DNA of 60,594 nucleotides, from assembly GCA_017457215.1 (NCBI GenBank), contig JAFTHU010000002.1, positions 1-60,594 of the forward strand. The letters are read 5' to 3'. Made by a program: the position numbers and the translations under genes. The notes beneath the pieces were generated by a model. That model had not been told where the DNA came from. It searched no databases and worked only from the letters and a program-made list of their open reading frames with translations. This stretch comes from Clostridia bacterium (lineage in GTDB: Bacteria > Bacillota > Clostridia > Christensenellales > Borkfalkiaceae). Below are positions 9,054 through 16,854 of this stretch, piece by piece; within the stretch, counting starts at the first letter, position 1, and each line of letters opens with the position of its first letter.

Positions 9054-9791
9054 ATGAGATATATAGATACGACACAGTTATATTCAAAAGCCAGTGCTTG
9101 GAGTGGTGTTAATTTATGGGAGAATAAAACTCTAAAGCAGGATTTTAGAGAATTCTTTTTCAATAAATGTTGGTATACTGAATGTCCGTTGAGTGGGCAG
9201 GATGTACATATAGATCACTTTAGGCCAAAGGCAAAAATAGTTAGATTTAAAGCATATCCATACAACACAACCATCGCGACAGCAGGATATGATTGGCTGG
9301 CAAATGATTATAAAAATTACCGAGCTTGTTGTATATATGCTAATAGAAAAACAGGCAACGGAGGAAAGAGTAATTACTTTCCTTTACAACACGGGAGTCC
9401 ACATGCACAGAATGGAAACATAAATGGGGAAATAGGGATGCTTATAGATCCTCTTGTGCAAAGCGATGTAAAGTTATGGGCATTTTTAAACAATAAGATA
9501 GAGTGTTCATCGAATAATCCGTACGATAAATCTAGGGTGGAAGTATCAGCAACAATATATAATTTAGTCGATCCAGGGCTGACAGCTGACCGCTTAAAAA
9601 AATGGGATGAAGTGACACATTGTATTGAGAGATTTTTAGGTGGTAAGATTGATAAAGATGTTTTAAAGGAAGATCTTTTGGAGATGAGTTGTAGGGCGGC
9701 ACCTTATTCTGCGGTGGCAATATGTTGCATTAAAAGCAGAAAAAGCGATATTCCAAGTGATGTTTATGATCAATTGGATTTAAATTTATAA
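9054..9791 (+). CDS. HNH endonuclease, PtuB/TIGR02646-like
   Basis: A 245-residue protein. A CPLSG...HIDHFRPKAK segment (residues 44-61, catalytic H55) and a YDWLANDYKNYRACC segment (79-93) give the H-N-H pattern seen in Septu PtuB and in HNH proteins next to retrons and AAA ATPases. It starts one base after the AAA ATPase stop, indicating a two-protein effector with the ATPase controlling nuclease action. The target is probably nucleic acid. No Shine-Dalgarno beyond AAAGGA in the end of the upstream gene is needed. It is full length for the family. Assignment to Septu proper rather than a relative is uncertain. Confidence 0.72.
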   Translation: MRYIDTTQLYSKASAWSGVNLWENKTLKQDFREFFFNKCWYTECPLSGQDVHIDHFRPKAKIVRFKAYPYNTTIATAGYDWLANDYKNYRACCIYANRKTGNGGKSNYFPLQHGSPHAQNGNINGEIGMLIDPLVQSDVKLWAFLNNKIECSSNNPYDKSRVEVSATIYNLVDPGLTADRLKKWDEVTHCIERFLGGKIDKDVLKEDLLEMSCRAAPYSAVAICCIKSRKSDIPSDVYDQLDLNL

Positions 9792-9807
9792 AAAAGGTTG
9801 TAAGAAT

Positions 9808-11037
9808 ATGCGAATAATAGATTTGTTCTCTGGTGCAGGTGGACTTACATTTGGTTTTTATTATAAATTAGTAAACGAGAAATTCATTAGAACGGATAAT
9901 GAGTTTATTTTTGCTAACGAAAAAGATTTGAATGCGGCTAAAGCATTCAAGAAAAATTTTGAAGATATTCACATGATTCAAGGCGATATCAAAGATATTA
10001 AAGATGAACAAATCGAAGAAATGATAGGTGCTAATGATGTTGACATTGTTATTGGTGGACCACCTTGCCAATCATTCAGTACGGTAGGACAACGTCGTTA
10101 TGATGATAGAGCAAAATTGGTGTTTGAATATTTAAGAATTTTGAAAGTTGCTCGCCCAAAAATGTTTTTATTTGAAAATGTTAAAGGAATGCTATCTATG
10201 CGCGAAGTTTTTTATAAACTAGACGCAGAAGGCAATGTTGTTACTGAAGATAAGCAAATTGGACACGAAGGCGGGAAGAAACGAACTATTAAAGTCCCTG
10301 TTGTTGACTATTATGGGGAAAAGATATTGGATGTTATAAAAAGGGAATTTGGCGAAATAGAAGAAGGTTTTGGCTATACAATTAAAGAACAAGTTGTTAA
10401 TGCCGTGGATTTTGGCGTGCCACAAAATAGAGAAAGGGTTGTAGTTGTAGGAATTAGAAAAGATTTGAACATAGAACACCCCGTTTTTGAAGTTGAAAAA
10501 AAAGACGTATTGACCATTAAAGATGCAATTTCAGATCTTCCCCCAATTGGTGAAAATCAAGAGAAAAAAGAATATACTAGTAAACCTATAACAGACTATC
10601 AACAACTAATGCGTGGGGAATGTAAAGAATTAAAAGATCATTATTGTTTGAGTTATGGTGAAAAAATAAGGAAAGTAATAGAAACTGTTGGCCAAGGTCA
10701 AGGTAGAAATGATTTTAACAAGCTGGTAGATGAAGGCAAAATTGAAAAAAAATATTATTTGACTTCTGGCTATGCTAATACATACGGACGCCTTGAAGAG
10801 GATAAACCTTCTACTACAATTACAAATAATTTGGCAACACCTTCGGGGTTAAGATGTATTCATTATTCGCAAAATAGAGCTTTAACGCCACGAGAGGGGG
10901 CGCGCATACAATCTTTCCCTGATAGTTTTGAGTTTGTTGGAAGTAGAACTGATATAACAAGGCAAATAGGAAATGCTGTACCGCCATTATTGGCAATAGC
11001 TATTGCACGAAAGCTGGAGAGCCTTTTAGGAGATTAA
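9808..11037 (+). CDS. DNA C5-cytosine methyltransferase
   Basis: A 409-residue Dcm-family enzyme with the ordered motifs: I as DLFSGAGGLTFGF at 4-16, IV as GGPPCQSFS with the catalytic Cys near 85, VI as FENV near 120, VIII as QNRERV near 209, and X as RQIGNAVPPLLA near the end. The target recognition domain lies at about 230-340. It transfers methyl from SAM to cytosine C5, normally protecting self DNA. No conventional cognate restriction endonuclease lies next to it. The two genes after it are a MORC/kinase-like ATPase (3 bases away) and a receiver protein, so it may mark DNA for that pair. It follows the HNH gene by 16 bases. Confidence 0.92.
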   Translation: MRIIDLFSGAGGLTFGFYYKLVNEKFIRTDNEFIFANEKDLNAAKAFKKNFEDIHMIQGDIKDIKDEQIEEMIGANDVDIVIGGPPCQSFSTVGQRRYDDRAKLVFEYLRILKVARPKMFLFENVKGMLSMREVFYKLDAEGNVVTEDKQIGHEGGKKRTIKVPVVDYYGEKILDVIKREFGEIEEGFGYTIKEQVVNAVDFGVPQNRERVVVVGIRKDLNIEHPVFEVEKKDVLTIKDAISDLPPIGENQEKKEYTSKPITDYQQLMRGECKELKDHYCLSYGEKIRKVIETVGQGQGRNDFNKLVDEGKIEKKYYLTSGYANTYGRLEEDKPSTTITNNLATPSGLRCIHYSQNRALTPREGARIQSFPDSFEFVGSRTDITRQIGNAVPPLLAIAIARKLESLLGD

Positions 11038-11040
11038 ATT

Positions 11041-13158
11041 ATGTCTGAAAATATTGATATTCGAGAAATAACGACGGAAGAAAAAATACCTTTTAATTTT
11101 ACGTATTACGCAATGAAATTGCTTGGGCGTAATTTGTATTCTAATCCTTGGACTGCTATTTCTGAAATTGTTGCAAACGGGATTGATGCTAAGGCACCAG
11201 AGATATGTGTTTTAGTGGATATGAGGAATAAGGATCAATCTATTATTGAAATATTCGATAATGGCTATGGTATGTCGTATAAGGATTTATGCGAAAAATA
11301 CACATTAATTGGGCGAAATAAAAGAAATAGTATAGATAATATCAGCGGAAAAACGCTGGGGCGTAAAGGTATTGGGAAGTTAGCTGCATTATATTTGTCG
11401 CCCAAATATTATTTATTTACAAAAACGAAAGACGAAATTTCTTCTTGGGTCGTTAATACTGTAGGAATAAATGAGTCGGAGATTCCCACTTTAAATAGAA
11501 TAGCTAATGCTGAAGAAATTTTAGTTGCAAAGCAACAATGGGAGAGTTGTGAAACAGGAACCTTAATACATTTAACCAATGTTGATCTGACGAATATTGG
11601 GAAGGAAAGAATAAAAAGTTTGTATGCCATTTTAACTGATTATTATCTTCCTTCTTTAATTGATAGTAAAATTAAAGTTTGTGTATTGTCTTCCGAAAAT
11701 GAAAAAATAGATTTTCAAGAAATAGAGAAAAAAATTTCTTTCAAGTCATTGTCTGCTATTTTTGATAATTCAGGTAAGAATTATTCTGAAAAATTGCCAG
11801 AATACACTTATCTGCTTAATAAATCGGGGATTTCAGAATTGGATAGTATAAAAGAAAAGACAACAGTTCTAGATATTGCTAAATATCCAATATCTGGGGT
11901 GTTACCGATGGTTGATTTAAATGGAGATATTATTGAGGCAGAATATGCATTGACTGGTTGGATAGGAATTCATAGCTCATTGGATAAGGATATTTTAGAG
12001 CGCAATGATTTGAATTATAAAAAGATTCAAAATCATCCTAATGCTTTACGTTTATATGTTAGAGGAAAATTAGCTGTTGGGAATTTAATGAATTATGTGG
12101 GCTCAACTCAAGCACTTTCAAATTATATAGAGGGTGAGATTTCATTTGATATTTTAGATGATGACAGATTTGAAGATGCATCTACTTCGAATCGAGAAGG
12201 ATATAGTTTGTCCGACCCGAGAGTTATCAAGTTGATAGATATAGTAAAAAAGATAGTTACATCTTTAATTTCTGAAAGAGCGTTTATGGGTAAGCATTCT
12301 AATTCGCTCCGCGATGCGTATTTCAAGAAATTAGAAGAAGAAGAAAAAAGGAGAAGGGAAGAGGAAGAAAGAAAACGCCAGCTTGCGGAATCAGAAAGGA
12401 TAAAAGCTGAGCAAATTGCAGAAGAGGAAAAACAAAAACGTATTCAAAGCGAAGAAGAACGTGATGCTACAAAAAAACAATTTTACTTCCTTGAACAGCA
12501 ATTGACGGAAGATGATAAAACAAGAGCATATAATACGCATGTTATTAAAAATAATGCCAACAATATTCACGATAATTTAGTTTTGTTGTTAGAGGAGCAT
12601 CCAGAATGTAAAACATATGATGAAATAAAAGCAATTTCTATTTCTGATCAAAAAATTTTAACGGCAGTAAAATACTACAACAAAGTAAATTATGGCTTAG
12701 AAAACAAGGTGATTACGGGTGATATTTCATCATTTATTCAACAATATGTTAGGGAAGTGATTTTATCAGAATATTTGACAATCCACCCTGTTGTTGATGA
12801 TCCTATAAATTGGGTTTGTGCATTTTCCCCTCAAGATTTGACTGTATCGCTCGAGAATATTTTTTCAAATGCCAATAAAGCAGGGGCGAACAGTGTTAAG
12901 GTGTCTTTTTTAAAAGAGAATGATTATTTAATTATCCAATTTTCAAATAATGGAAAAAAGTTGCCAGAAAACTGTAATAGTGAACAGTTGTTTGAGTTTG
13001 GTTATAGTACATCGACATCAACGGGAATTGCGATTGGTACAGGGATAGGCTTGTTCCAAATTAAGGAGTTGTTTGTTGATGATTTAGGTGGTGCCGTTAG
13101 AATTTTTAATAATGAGAACGAAGGAGTTACATTGGAGATAAAATTATATGAAGCTTAA
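11041..13158 (+). CDS. MORC/Hsp90-like ATPase fused to histidine-kinase-like ATPase
   Basis: A 705-residue protein with two GHKL ATPase domains. The first (about 15-400) has N-box EIVANGIDA at 42-50, G1 DNGYGM at 73-78, G2 GRKGIGK at 107-113, and the ERNDL and TSNREG segments typical of MORC-like proteins. A highly charged coiled coil spans about 428-490. A DHp-like helix follows with candidate phospho-histidines H500 and H510. The second GHKL (about 590-702) has N-box ENIFSNANKAGA, F-box FEFGYSTS and G2 GTGIGLFQIKELF; its G1 reads SNNG where DxG is usual. It overlaps a receiver-domain gene by 11 bases. The inferred job is a DNA-engaging sensor that phosphorylates, or allosterically controls, the receiver partner. 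Confidence 0.75.
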   Translation: MSENIDIREITTEEKIPFNFTYYAMKLLGRNLYSNPWTAISEIVANGIDAKAPEICVLVDMRNKDQSIIEIFDNGYGMSYKDLCEKYTLIGRNKRNSIDNISGKTLGRKGIGKLAALYLSPKYYLFTKTKDEISSWVVNTVGINESEIPTLNRIANAEEILVAKQQWESCETGTLIHLTNVDLTNIGKERIKSLYAILTDYYLPSLIDSKIKVCVLSSENEKIDFQEIEKKISFKSLSAIFDNSGKNYSEKLPEYTYLLNKSGISELDSIKEKTTVLDIAKYPISGVLPMVDLNGDIIEAEYALTGWIGIHSSLDKDILERNDLNYKKIQNHPNALRLYVRGKLAVGNLMNYVGSTQALSNYIEGEISFDILDDDRFEDASTSNREGYSLSDPRVIKLIDIVKKIVTSLISERAFMGKHSNSLRDAYFKKLEEEEKRRREEEERKRQLAESERIKAEQIAEEEKQKRIQSEEERDATKKQFYFLEQQLTEDDKTRAYNTHVIKNNANNIHDNLVLLLEEHPECKTYDEIKAISISDQKILTAVKYYNKVNYGLENKVITGDISSFIQQYVREVILSEYLTIHPVVDDPINWVCAFSPQDLTVSLENIFSNANKAGANSVKVSFLKENDYLIIQFSNNGKKLPENCNSEQLFEFGYSTSTSTGIAIGTGIGLFQIKELFVDDLGGAVRIFNNENEGVTLEIKLYEA

Positions 13159-14152
13159 TTATAAAATTTTATGGGTAGAAGATTATCCTAAAGATATGCA
13201 AGTGCAAATGGGGAAGATAAAACAGTTAATAAAAAATAACTATTTGTTGCCGATAGGATTGGAATCTAGGGATGCTTTTAGAAGTTATGAGGATTTTATT
13301 AAGTATATTGAGCTGAGAGATGAAGATGATTTTTCAGATATAGATTTAATTTTGGTTGATTATAACCTGTCAGATGGTTCTAAACGTACAGGTATAAATA
13401 TTGTCGAACAGCTTCGAAAGAAAAATATTTACACTGATGTGATATTCTATTCTGGTAACATAGATGAAGCAATAAAGCAAGTAAAAGGATATGACGGCGA
13501 ATTGGATAATGTAACATATACCGATAACGCAATGGATAAATTCTTCCCTAAATTTGAAAAGGTATTACATAAACAATTGTCTTTAATTATGCAAATATCT
13601 GATTTGAGAGGATATCTTATGGATTCCACCTCGGACTTTGATTTTGTAGCGCGCGCTTTTGTTGAAAAGTTTTTCCCTTGTTTAACCCCTGACGATAAAG
13701 AATTAATATATAATGAAATCGAGAGATGCATAAAAAAACAAGAAGGAAGGGAAACGAAAAAATTTGAAAAAACATTAAAATTATCCCATGACGATGTTTT
13801 TGTAAATAAAGCTATGGATTCACAGGAATATGTTATGACGGTTAAAGATAAAATTTTTATAATGGCTCTTATTTTCCAAAAATATAATTGTGAAGCTGCG
13901 GAATTCGCAGGGGATTTTGCGGAACAATATGACCAAAAAATTATCAAGTATCGAAATAAGTTGGCGCATACAAAGTTGGATTATGGTAAAAATCAGAGTG
14001 GTCATATCAAAATTGCGAATAATTTAGATGACTTGGAATGCGATTGTTCTAAGTGTATTAGTAAATTAACCAAAGAAGAGTGTGCGGATTTAAGAAAACA
14101 CATTTACGAATACTATTCATTTTTTTATGGTTTATTAGAGAAATTGATTTGA
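13148..14152 (+). CDS. Response-regulator-like protein with HEPN-like C-terminal domain
   Basis: A 334-residue protein. The N-terminal receiver fold has the acidic pair E11-D12 (WVED), phospho-acceptor D71 in LILVDYNLSDG, and S102 in VIFYSGN. The C-terminal ~180 residues are helical and resemble no DNA-binding output domain. They contain KYRNKLAHTK, i.e. R269-X4-H274, the catalytic signature of HEPN ribonucleases, followed by a C-D-C-S-K-C cluster at 298-303. It overlaps the MORC/kinase gene by 11 bases and ends the run before a terminator. The inference is that the kinase-like partner controls this protein and the output is RNA cleavage and growth arrest. The receiver is clear; the HEPN call rests on one short motif and helical content. 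Confidence 0.65.
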   Translation: MKLNYKILWVEDYPKDMQVQMGKIKQLIKNNYLLPIGLESRDAFRSYEDFIKYIELRDEDDFSDIDLILVDYNLSDGSKRTGINIVEQLRKKNIYTDVIFYSGNIDEAIKQVKGYDGELDNVTYTDNAMDKFFPKFEKVLHKQLSLIMQISDLRGYLMDSTSDFDFVARAFVEKFFPCLTPDDKELIYNEIERCIKKQEGRETKKFEKTLKLSHDDVFVNKAMDSQEYVMTVKDKIFIMALIFQKYNCEAAEFAGDFAEQYDQKIIKYRNKLAHTKLDYGKNQSGHIKIANNLDDLECDCSKCISKLTKEECADLRKHIYEYYSFFYGLLEKLI

Positions 14153-14240
14153 TAAATTAAAAAGATATTTTTAAGATATTACTATATAGAAATATTTGTA
14201 TAAGTAAAGGAGTTATGAAGCATTTAGAAAATAAATAAAA

Positions 14241-14288
14241 AGAGGGCAGGGTTTAGTATTCAATTAGGATTAGCCTGCTCTCTTTTTT
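14241..14288 (+). terminator. Terminator of the defence run
   Basis: AGAGGGCAGG at 14241-14250 pairs with CCTGCTCTCT at 14274-14283, followed by a T run. It closes the plus-strand run ending at 14152. Confidence 0.75.
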
Positions 14289-14311
14289 AGTGATTGTCGT
14301 CGCGAGAAACA

Positions 14312-14340
14312 AAGAAAAAGCCTCGACGCTAGGTCGAAGC
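14312..14340 (-). terminator. Terminator of the HEPN-like gene
   Basis: On the minus strand GCTTCGAC and GTCGAGGC pair across a CTAGC loop, then TTTTT. It lies just past the stop of the gene at 14350-14919. Confidence 0.65.
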
Positions 14341-14349
14341 AAAAAAATA

Positions 14350-14919
14350 TTAGGTTTGTTCAGATATATTGAAAAGAATTTCAATCTCTTCAAAAAGATT
14401 TTTGAGATCTAACAATAAAATAGCACCGATAGTGATAATTTTGGACTTTGAAGGTGTTTCTATAATATACGGAATGCCTTTTTCTAAATCAGGAGCTTTT
14501 TCTAATGTGTCAAATGTAATTGGCGATACTGGAATGGATTGTCCATTCTTTTTATAAGGATATCTATAGCGATCTGAGCCAAAATCCTTTTTGTTTAGTT
14601 TTTGGAGAGCTTTTTCGAGCTTTGTGGTATTTTCTTCATTGATTGGATACAATGTCTTAAAATGCTTCCACAATGATAAAAGTGAGTGTGATTGATTAAG
14701 TTTGCATCTTCCGATTGTAATTTTCTGGGCGGATATCTTTTTGATTTTTTGGGTTTCTTTAATAATTAACCCTTTGAGAAGCAGTTCAACTGCATGGCGA
14801 AGATTAAAAGCAGTTGGGTTGTATAAATACGAAGTATTAAATAAGCTATTGTACAATGATAATGCTGCCATATGATATTCGTAAGCCATATCAAAATATT
14901 TTTGAGCGGTTTTATTCAT
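14350..14919 (-). CDS. HEPN-like domain protein
   Basis: A 189-residue, mostly helical protein. The N-terminal 60 residues contain AFNLRHAVELLLKGLI, the conserved second-helix pattern of several HEPN families involved in nucleic-acid binding or toxin function. No standard R-X4-6-H ribonuclease motif is evident in the C-terminal half, so this may be a non-catalytic member. It starts at an ATG behind GGAG and runs convergent to the defence run, with back-to-back terminators between. No antitoxin nucleotidyltransferase partner is next to it. Base composition is AT-rich like the defence genes, suggesting it arrived with them. Its role in defence is inferred from location only. Confidence 0.5.
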   Translation of the reverse strand: MNKTAQKYFDMAYEYHMAALSLYNSLFNTSYLYNPTAFNLRHAVELLLKGLIIKETQKIKKISAQKITIGRCKLNQSHSLLSLWKHFKTLYPINEENTTKLEKALQKLNKKDFGSDRYRYPYKKNGQSIPVSPITFDTLEKAPDLEKGIPYIIETPSKSKIITIGAILLLDLKNLFEEIEILFNISEQT

Positions 14920-15073
14920 AATACTAAATCTCCAAATATCTCGATAAAAATTATATCACAATAATCAAAGAATAGCAATAAAAAAGAAACCTCAAGAAAG
15001 GGATTTTATATGTCCTTGTTACATCTATTTTAAATAGGTTCATTGGAATTAAAAAATACAGAAGGTTAATTTG

Positions 15074-15174
15074 ATGGCTATAGATTTGAGCTTAATCAAA
15101 CATATATCGTTGAATTGGGGGGATATAAAATGATTTATGAAATTGATAAGATTAATATTTTATTGGGAAGCTAA
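15074..15174 (+). pseudogene. Possible remnant of an AAA ATPase N-terminus
   Basis: Two tiny frames (15074-15133 and 15130-15174) overlap. The second reads YEIDKINILLG, like the strand just before a Walker A loop in OLD/AAA15 ATPases, then stops. GGGGGG lies just upstream of its ATG. This could equally be chance; the stretch is short. Confidence 0.2.
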
Positions 15175-15282
15175 AATTAATGATTTTTTTGCGAGGCCAA
15201 CTAATAGATTATTTTTTTCGTAGGGGATGTTTTTTACATTAGAAAATGTCAGTAAATTGGCATAAAATTGGCAGGGGTTTGT

Positions 15283-15313
15283 ACTTGACTTGGCGAGTCA
15301 AGTGTGTTATAAT
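15283..15313 (+). promoter_or_regulatory. Promoter with operator palindrome over the -35 box
   Basis: TTGACT at 15285-15290 and TATAAT at 15308-15313 with a 17-nt spacer. A perfect 8-base inverted repeat, ACTTGACT-N5-AGTCAAGT, spans 15283-15303 and covers the -35 box, so a repressor site is likely. Confidence 0.65.
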
Positions 15314-15319
15314 GGTATT

Positions 15320-15380
15320 ATGGAAAAGGTATAATCAATGGTAAGTAAAACGCTTTCGAGGAAAAATCGGAGGCGTTTTT
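15320..15380 (+). ncRNA. Candidate small RNA 1 ending in a terminator
   Basis: Transcription from the 15285 promoter would start near 15320. An 11-bp hairpin (AACGCTTTCGA at 15349-15359 with TCGGAGGCGTT at 15367-15377) and a T run end it after about 60 nt. There is no open frame with a ribosome site, so it is either a short regulatory RNA or an attenuated leader for downstream genes. Confidence 0.4.
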
Positions 15381-15512
15381 GTTTGCAAAAAATCAGAAAA
15401 GGGGAGGGGGCAAATGTATGAAAAGCACTGTCCGATTATGCACACACGCTCCGTAGAGAGAAAACTTTATATATTTTTTTTCAAAAAACTTCAAAATTGC
15501 TACTAATTCTTA

Positions 15513-15544
15513 TTGACAACAAATTTTCTTTTTGATATTATAAT
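15513..15544 (+). promoter_or_regulatory. Promoter of candidate small RNA 2
   Basis: TTGACA at 15513-15518. A TATTAT at 15536-15541 gives a 17-nt spacer, and an overlapping TATAAT ends at 15544. Confidence 0.55.
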
Positions 15545-15547
15545 GAT

Positions 15548-15658
15548 GCAAGGCAACAAAGCTAGCCTTGAAACAGTATCAGAGGGTTCCTAGCAAGAAT
15601 CAAAGTTTATCCGAGTTACACAGTGTCAATTACCCTAGGGGGATAATTGGCTTTTTTT
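15548..15658 (+). ncRNA. Candidate structured small RNA 2
   Basis: A roughly 110-nt transcript between the 15513 promoter and a terminator at 15627-15658 (CAATTA-CCC pairing with GGG and TAATTG, then seven T). A 6-bp stem CAAGGC/GCCTTG (15549-15570) competes with a GCTAG/CTAGC pairing (15561-15594), so it could switch or form a pseudoknot. No protein frame. I do not recognise the family; a copy-control or antisense-type RNA of the element is one possibility. Confidence 0.45.
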
Positions 15659-15783
15659 GTTTTTAAGGCGACTGTTTATTGGTCGAAAAAGGGGAATTAT
15701 CAGCGTTTGCGATATAAAATAACGGCAGAAAGAATGCTTTAAGCATTAAAAATAATTACATAATAGGGGCATAGTATGCTCAA

Positions 15784-15820
15784 AACGACTTTTCATTGAA
15801 TTTTGGAAGGTCGTTTTTTA
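15784..15820 (+). terminator. Third terminator-like hairpin before the mobile backbone
   Basis: AACGACTTTTC at 15784-15794 pairs over 11 positions with GGAAGGTCGTT at 15805-15815, then a T run. Its layout resembles the hairpin at 15349. It lies about 190 bases before the first backbone gene, where it may attenuate transcription. Confidence 0.55.
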
Positions 15821-16007
15821 TTTTCAATCAATGCTTGCAAAAAGCAAAATATCGGTTTTAGGGTGTTTCCGATTGTAGTTAAAACTCTATCCGCTCAACA
15901 AGGGGGGTATTTGTTGAAAAAAATTAAAAATTTTTTTTGCGAAATAGTTAGTTTTTGCAGTTTTAATGTCTTTTTAACTATAGAAGGACTTTTAAGGAGG
16001 AGTAACA

Positions 16008-16697
16008 ATGAAAAACAAAAAAGACTATTTTTTAACCAAGTTAGACGGCGTGGAAAGACGGGCGAAAAGCATTATTGCCGACGTCCAAACGGCAAGGCAG
16101 GCGTACGATTCGTATGAAACGGATATTGCAAACGAATACGCTATGCGGATAGAAGACACGGCGGAGAGACTGACTTTGACGGCGAGAGAACTGCCCGTTT
16201 GTACGTGGAAGGTGGGTGCAAAAGAAGAGATGGAAAATCAGTATAACGAAATTATAAATATCAAAATCGGTTTTACCCAGACGGGTCTTTTGGCAGTCAT
16301 TATGCCACTACTGTTGCCTAAAAAAGAAAGGGGCTCCGCTGAATACATAAGGCAAAATTTGAACACCGCTTTATCCAAATTTTTCACAGACAAGCCCTAC
16401 TTGAAAATGCGCGACGTGTTTATTGTGTATAGGCACGTGTACGACGAACGGTTTCCTGAGCGCAAAAAACGCGACCACGATAACATCGAAATCAATATGG
16501 TAAACGATTGCATTGCGACTTTCGTTTTGGAAGACGACGCGCCCGAGCTTTGCAATCATTGCTATATGTCGGCGGTGGGAAACGAAGAAAGAACGGAAGT
16601 TTATATCGTTCCAAAAGCAGAAATTCGGGAGTGGTTTGATTTTGAGAAAACGATACCGAAAGAGGGGGTAAAGCTATATGAAAACGAATACGGATAG
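16008..16697 (+). CDS. Mobile-element protein with RusA-like segment (possibly DUF6100)
   Basis: A 229-residue protein behind AAGGAGGAG. The N-terminal ~75 residues are helical and charged. The C-terminal part contains KKRDHDNIEINMVND followed by acidic residues and a VYIVPK strand. This resembles the D-X-DN and later Asp pattern of RusA-type Holliday-junction resolvases, and the overall style fits the DUF6100 proteins of Clostridia elements. If RusA-like, it would process recombination or replication intermediates of the element. The exact family is uncertain. Base composition is GC-richer than the defence run, and it is the first gene of the backbone operon. Confidence 0.45.
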   Translation: MKNKKDYFLTKLDGVERRAKSIIADVQTARQAYDSYETDIANEYAMRIEDTAERLTLTARELPVCTWKVGAKEEMENQYNEIINIKIGFTQTGLLAVIMPLLLPKKERGSAEYIRQNLNTALSKFFTDKPYLKMRDVFIVYRHVYDERFPERKKRDHDNIEINMVNDCIATFVLEDDAPELCNHCYMSAVGNEERTEVYIVPKAEIREWFDFEKTIPKEGVKLYENEYG

Positions 16698-16794
16698 CCA
16701 TATTTTCGATGGTACAAAACAGGGCGAAAAACGGGATAAAAACCGTACCACGGGGAAATACCGTTTTCCCCAGAAAAATCAAGGGATTTCATAA
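16678..16794 (+). CDS. Small 38-residue protein overlapping the upstream gene
   Basis: Starts at an ATG behind GAGGGGG and overlaps the end of the 16008-16697 gene by 20 bases. It encodes a polar, Lys/Arg-rich 38-residue peptide with no recognisable domain. Support is the ribosome site and coupling only. The DNA in its second half can fold into a GGGGAAA/TTTCCCC-type hairpin. Confidence 0.3.
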   Translation: MKTNTDSHIFDGTKQGEKRDKNRTTGKYRFPQKNQGIS

Positions 16795-16854
16795 ACGGAA
16801 AGCGCAGGAAAGAAGAGTTATCACTGCGCTAAGCAAAGGAGGTGAGAAGAAAAT

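Larger units (their letters stand above)
14920..16007. other. Large intergenic stretch between defence run and mobile backbone
   Basis: No gene longer than 60 codons is convincing here. It holds a possible decayed ATPase start (15074-15174), two strong promoters (15285 and 15513), and three rho-independent-type hairpins with T tails (15349, 15627, 15784), listed separately. A 104-codon frame at 15803-16117 lacks a ribosome site and overlaps the real gene at 16008, so I do not call it. Confidence 0.6.

Noticed and set aside
9054-9791. HNH protein as part of a retron
   Set aside because: The HNH type also occurs with retrons, but no reverse transcriptase or msr/msd-like RNA lies nearby; the AAA partner fits Septu-like pairs.
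9808-14152. Trio as a plain Detocs system
   Set aside because: Detocs kinases carry TPR sensors and the operon lacks a methyltransferase. Here the sensor is MORC-like and the effector motif is HEPN-like.
15803-16117. 104-codon frame
   Set aside because: No ribosome site, overlaps a terminator hairpin and the real gene at 16008.
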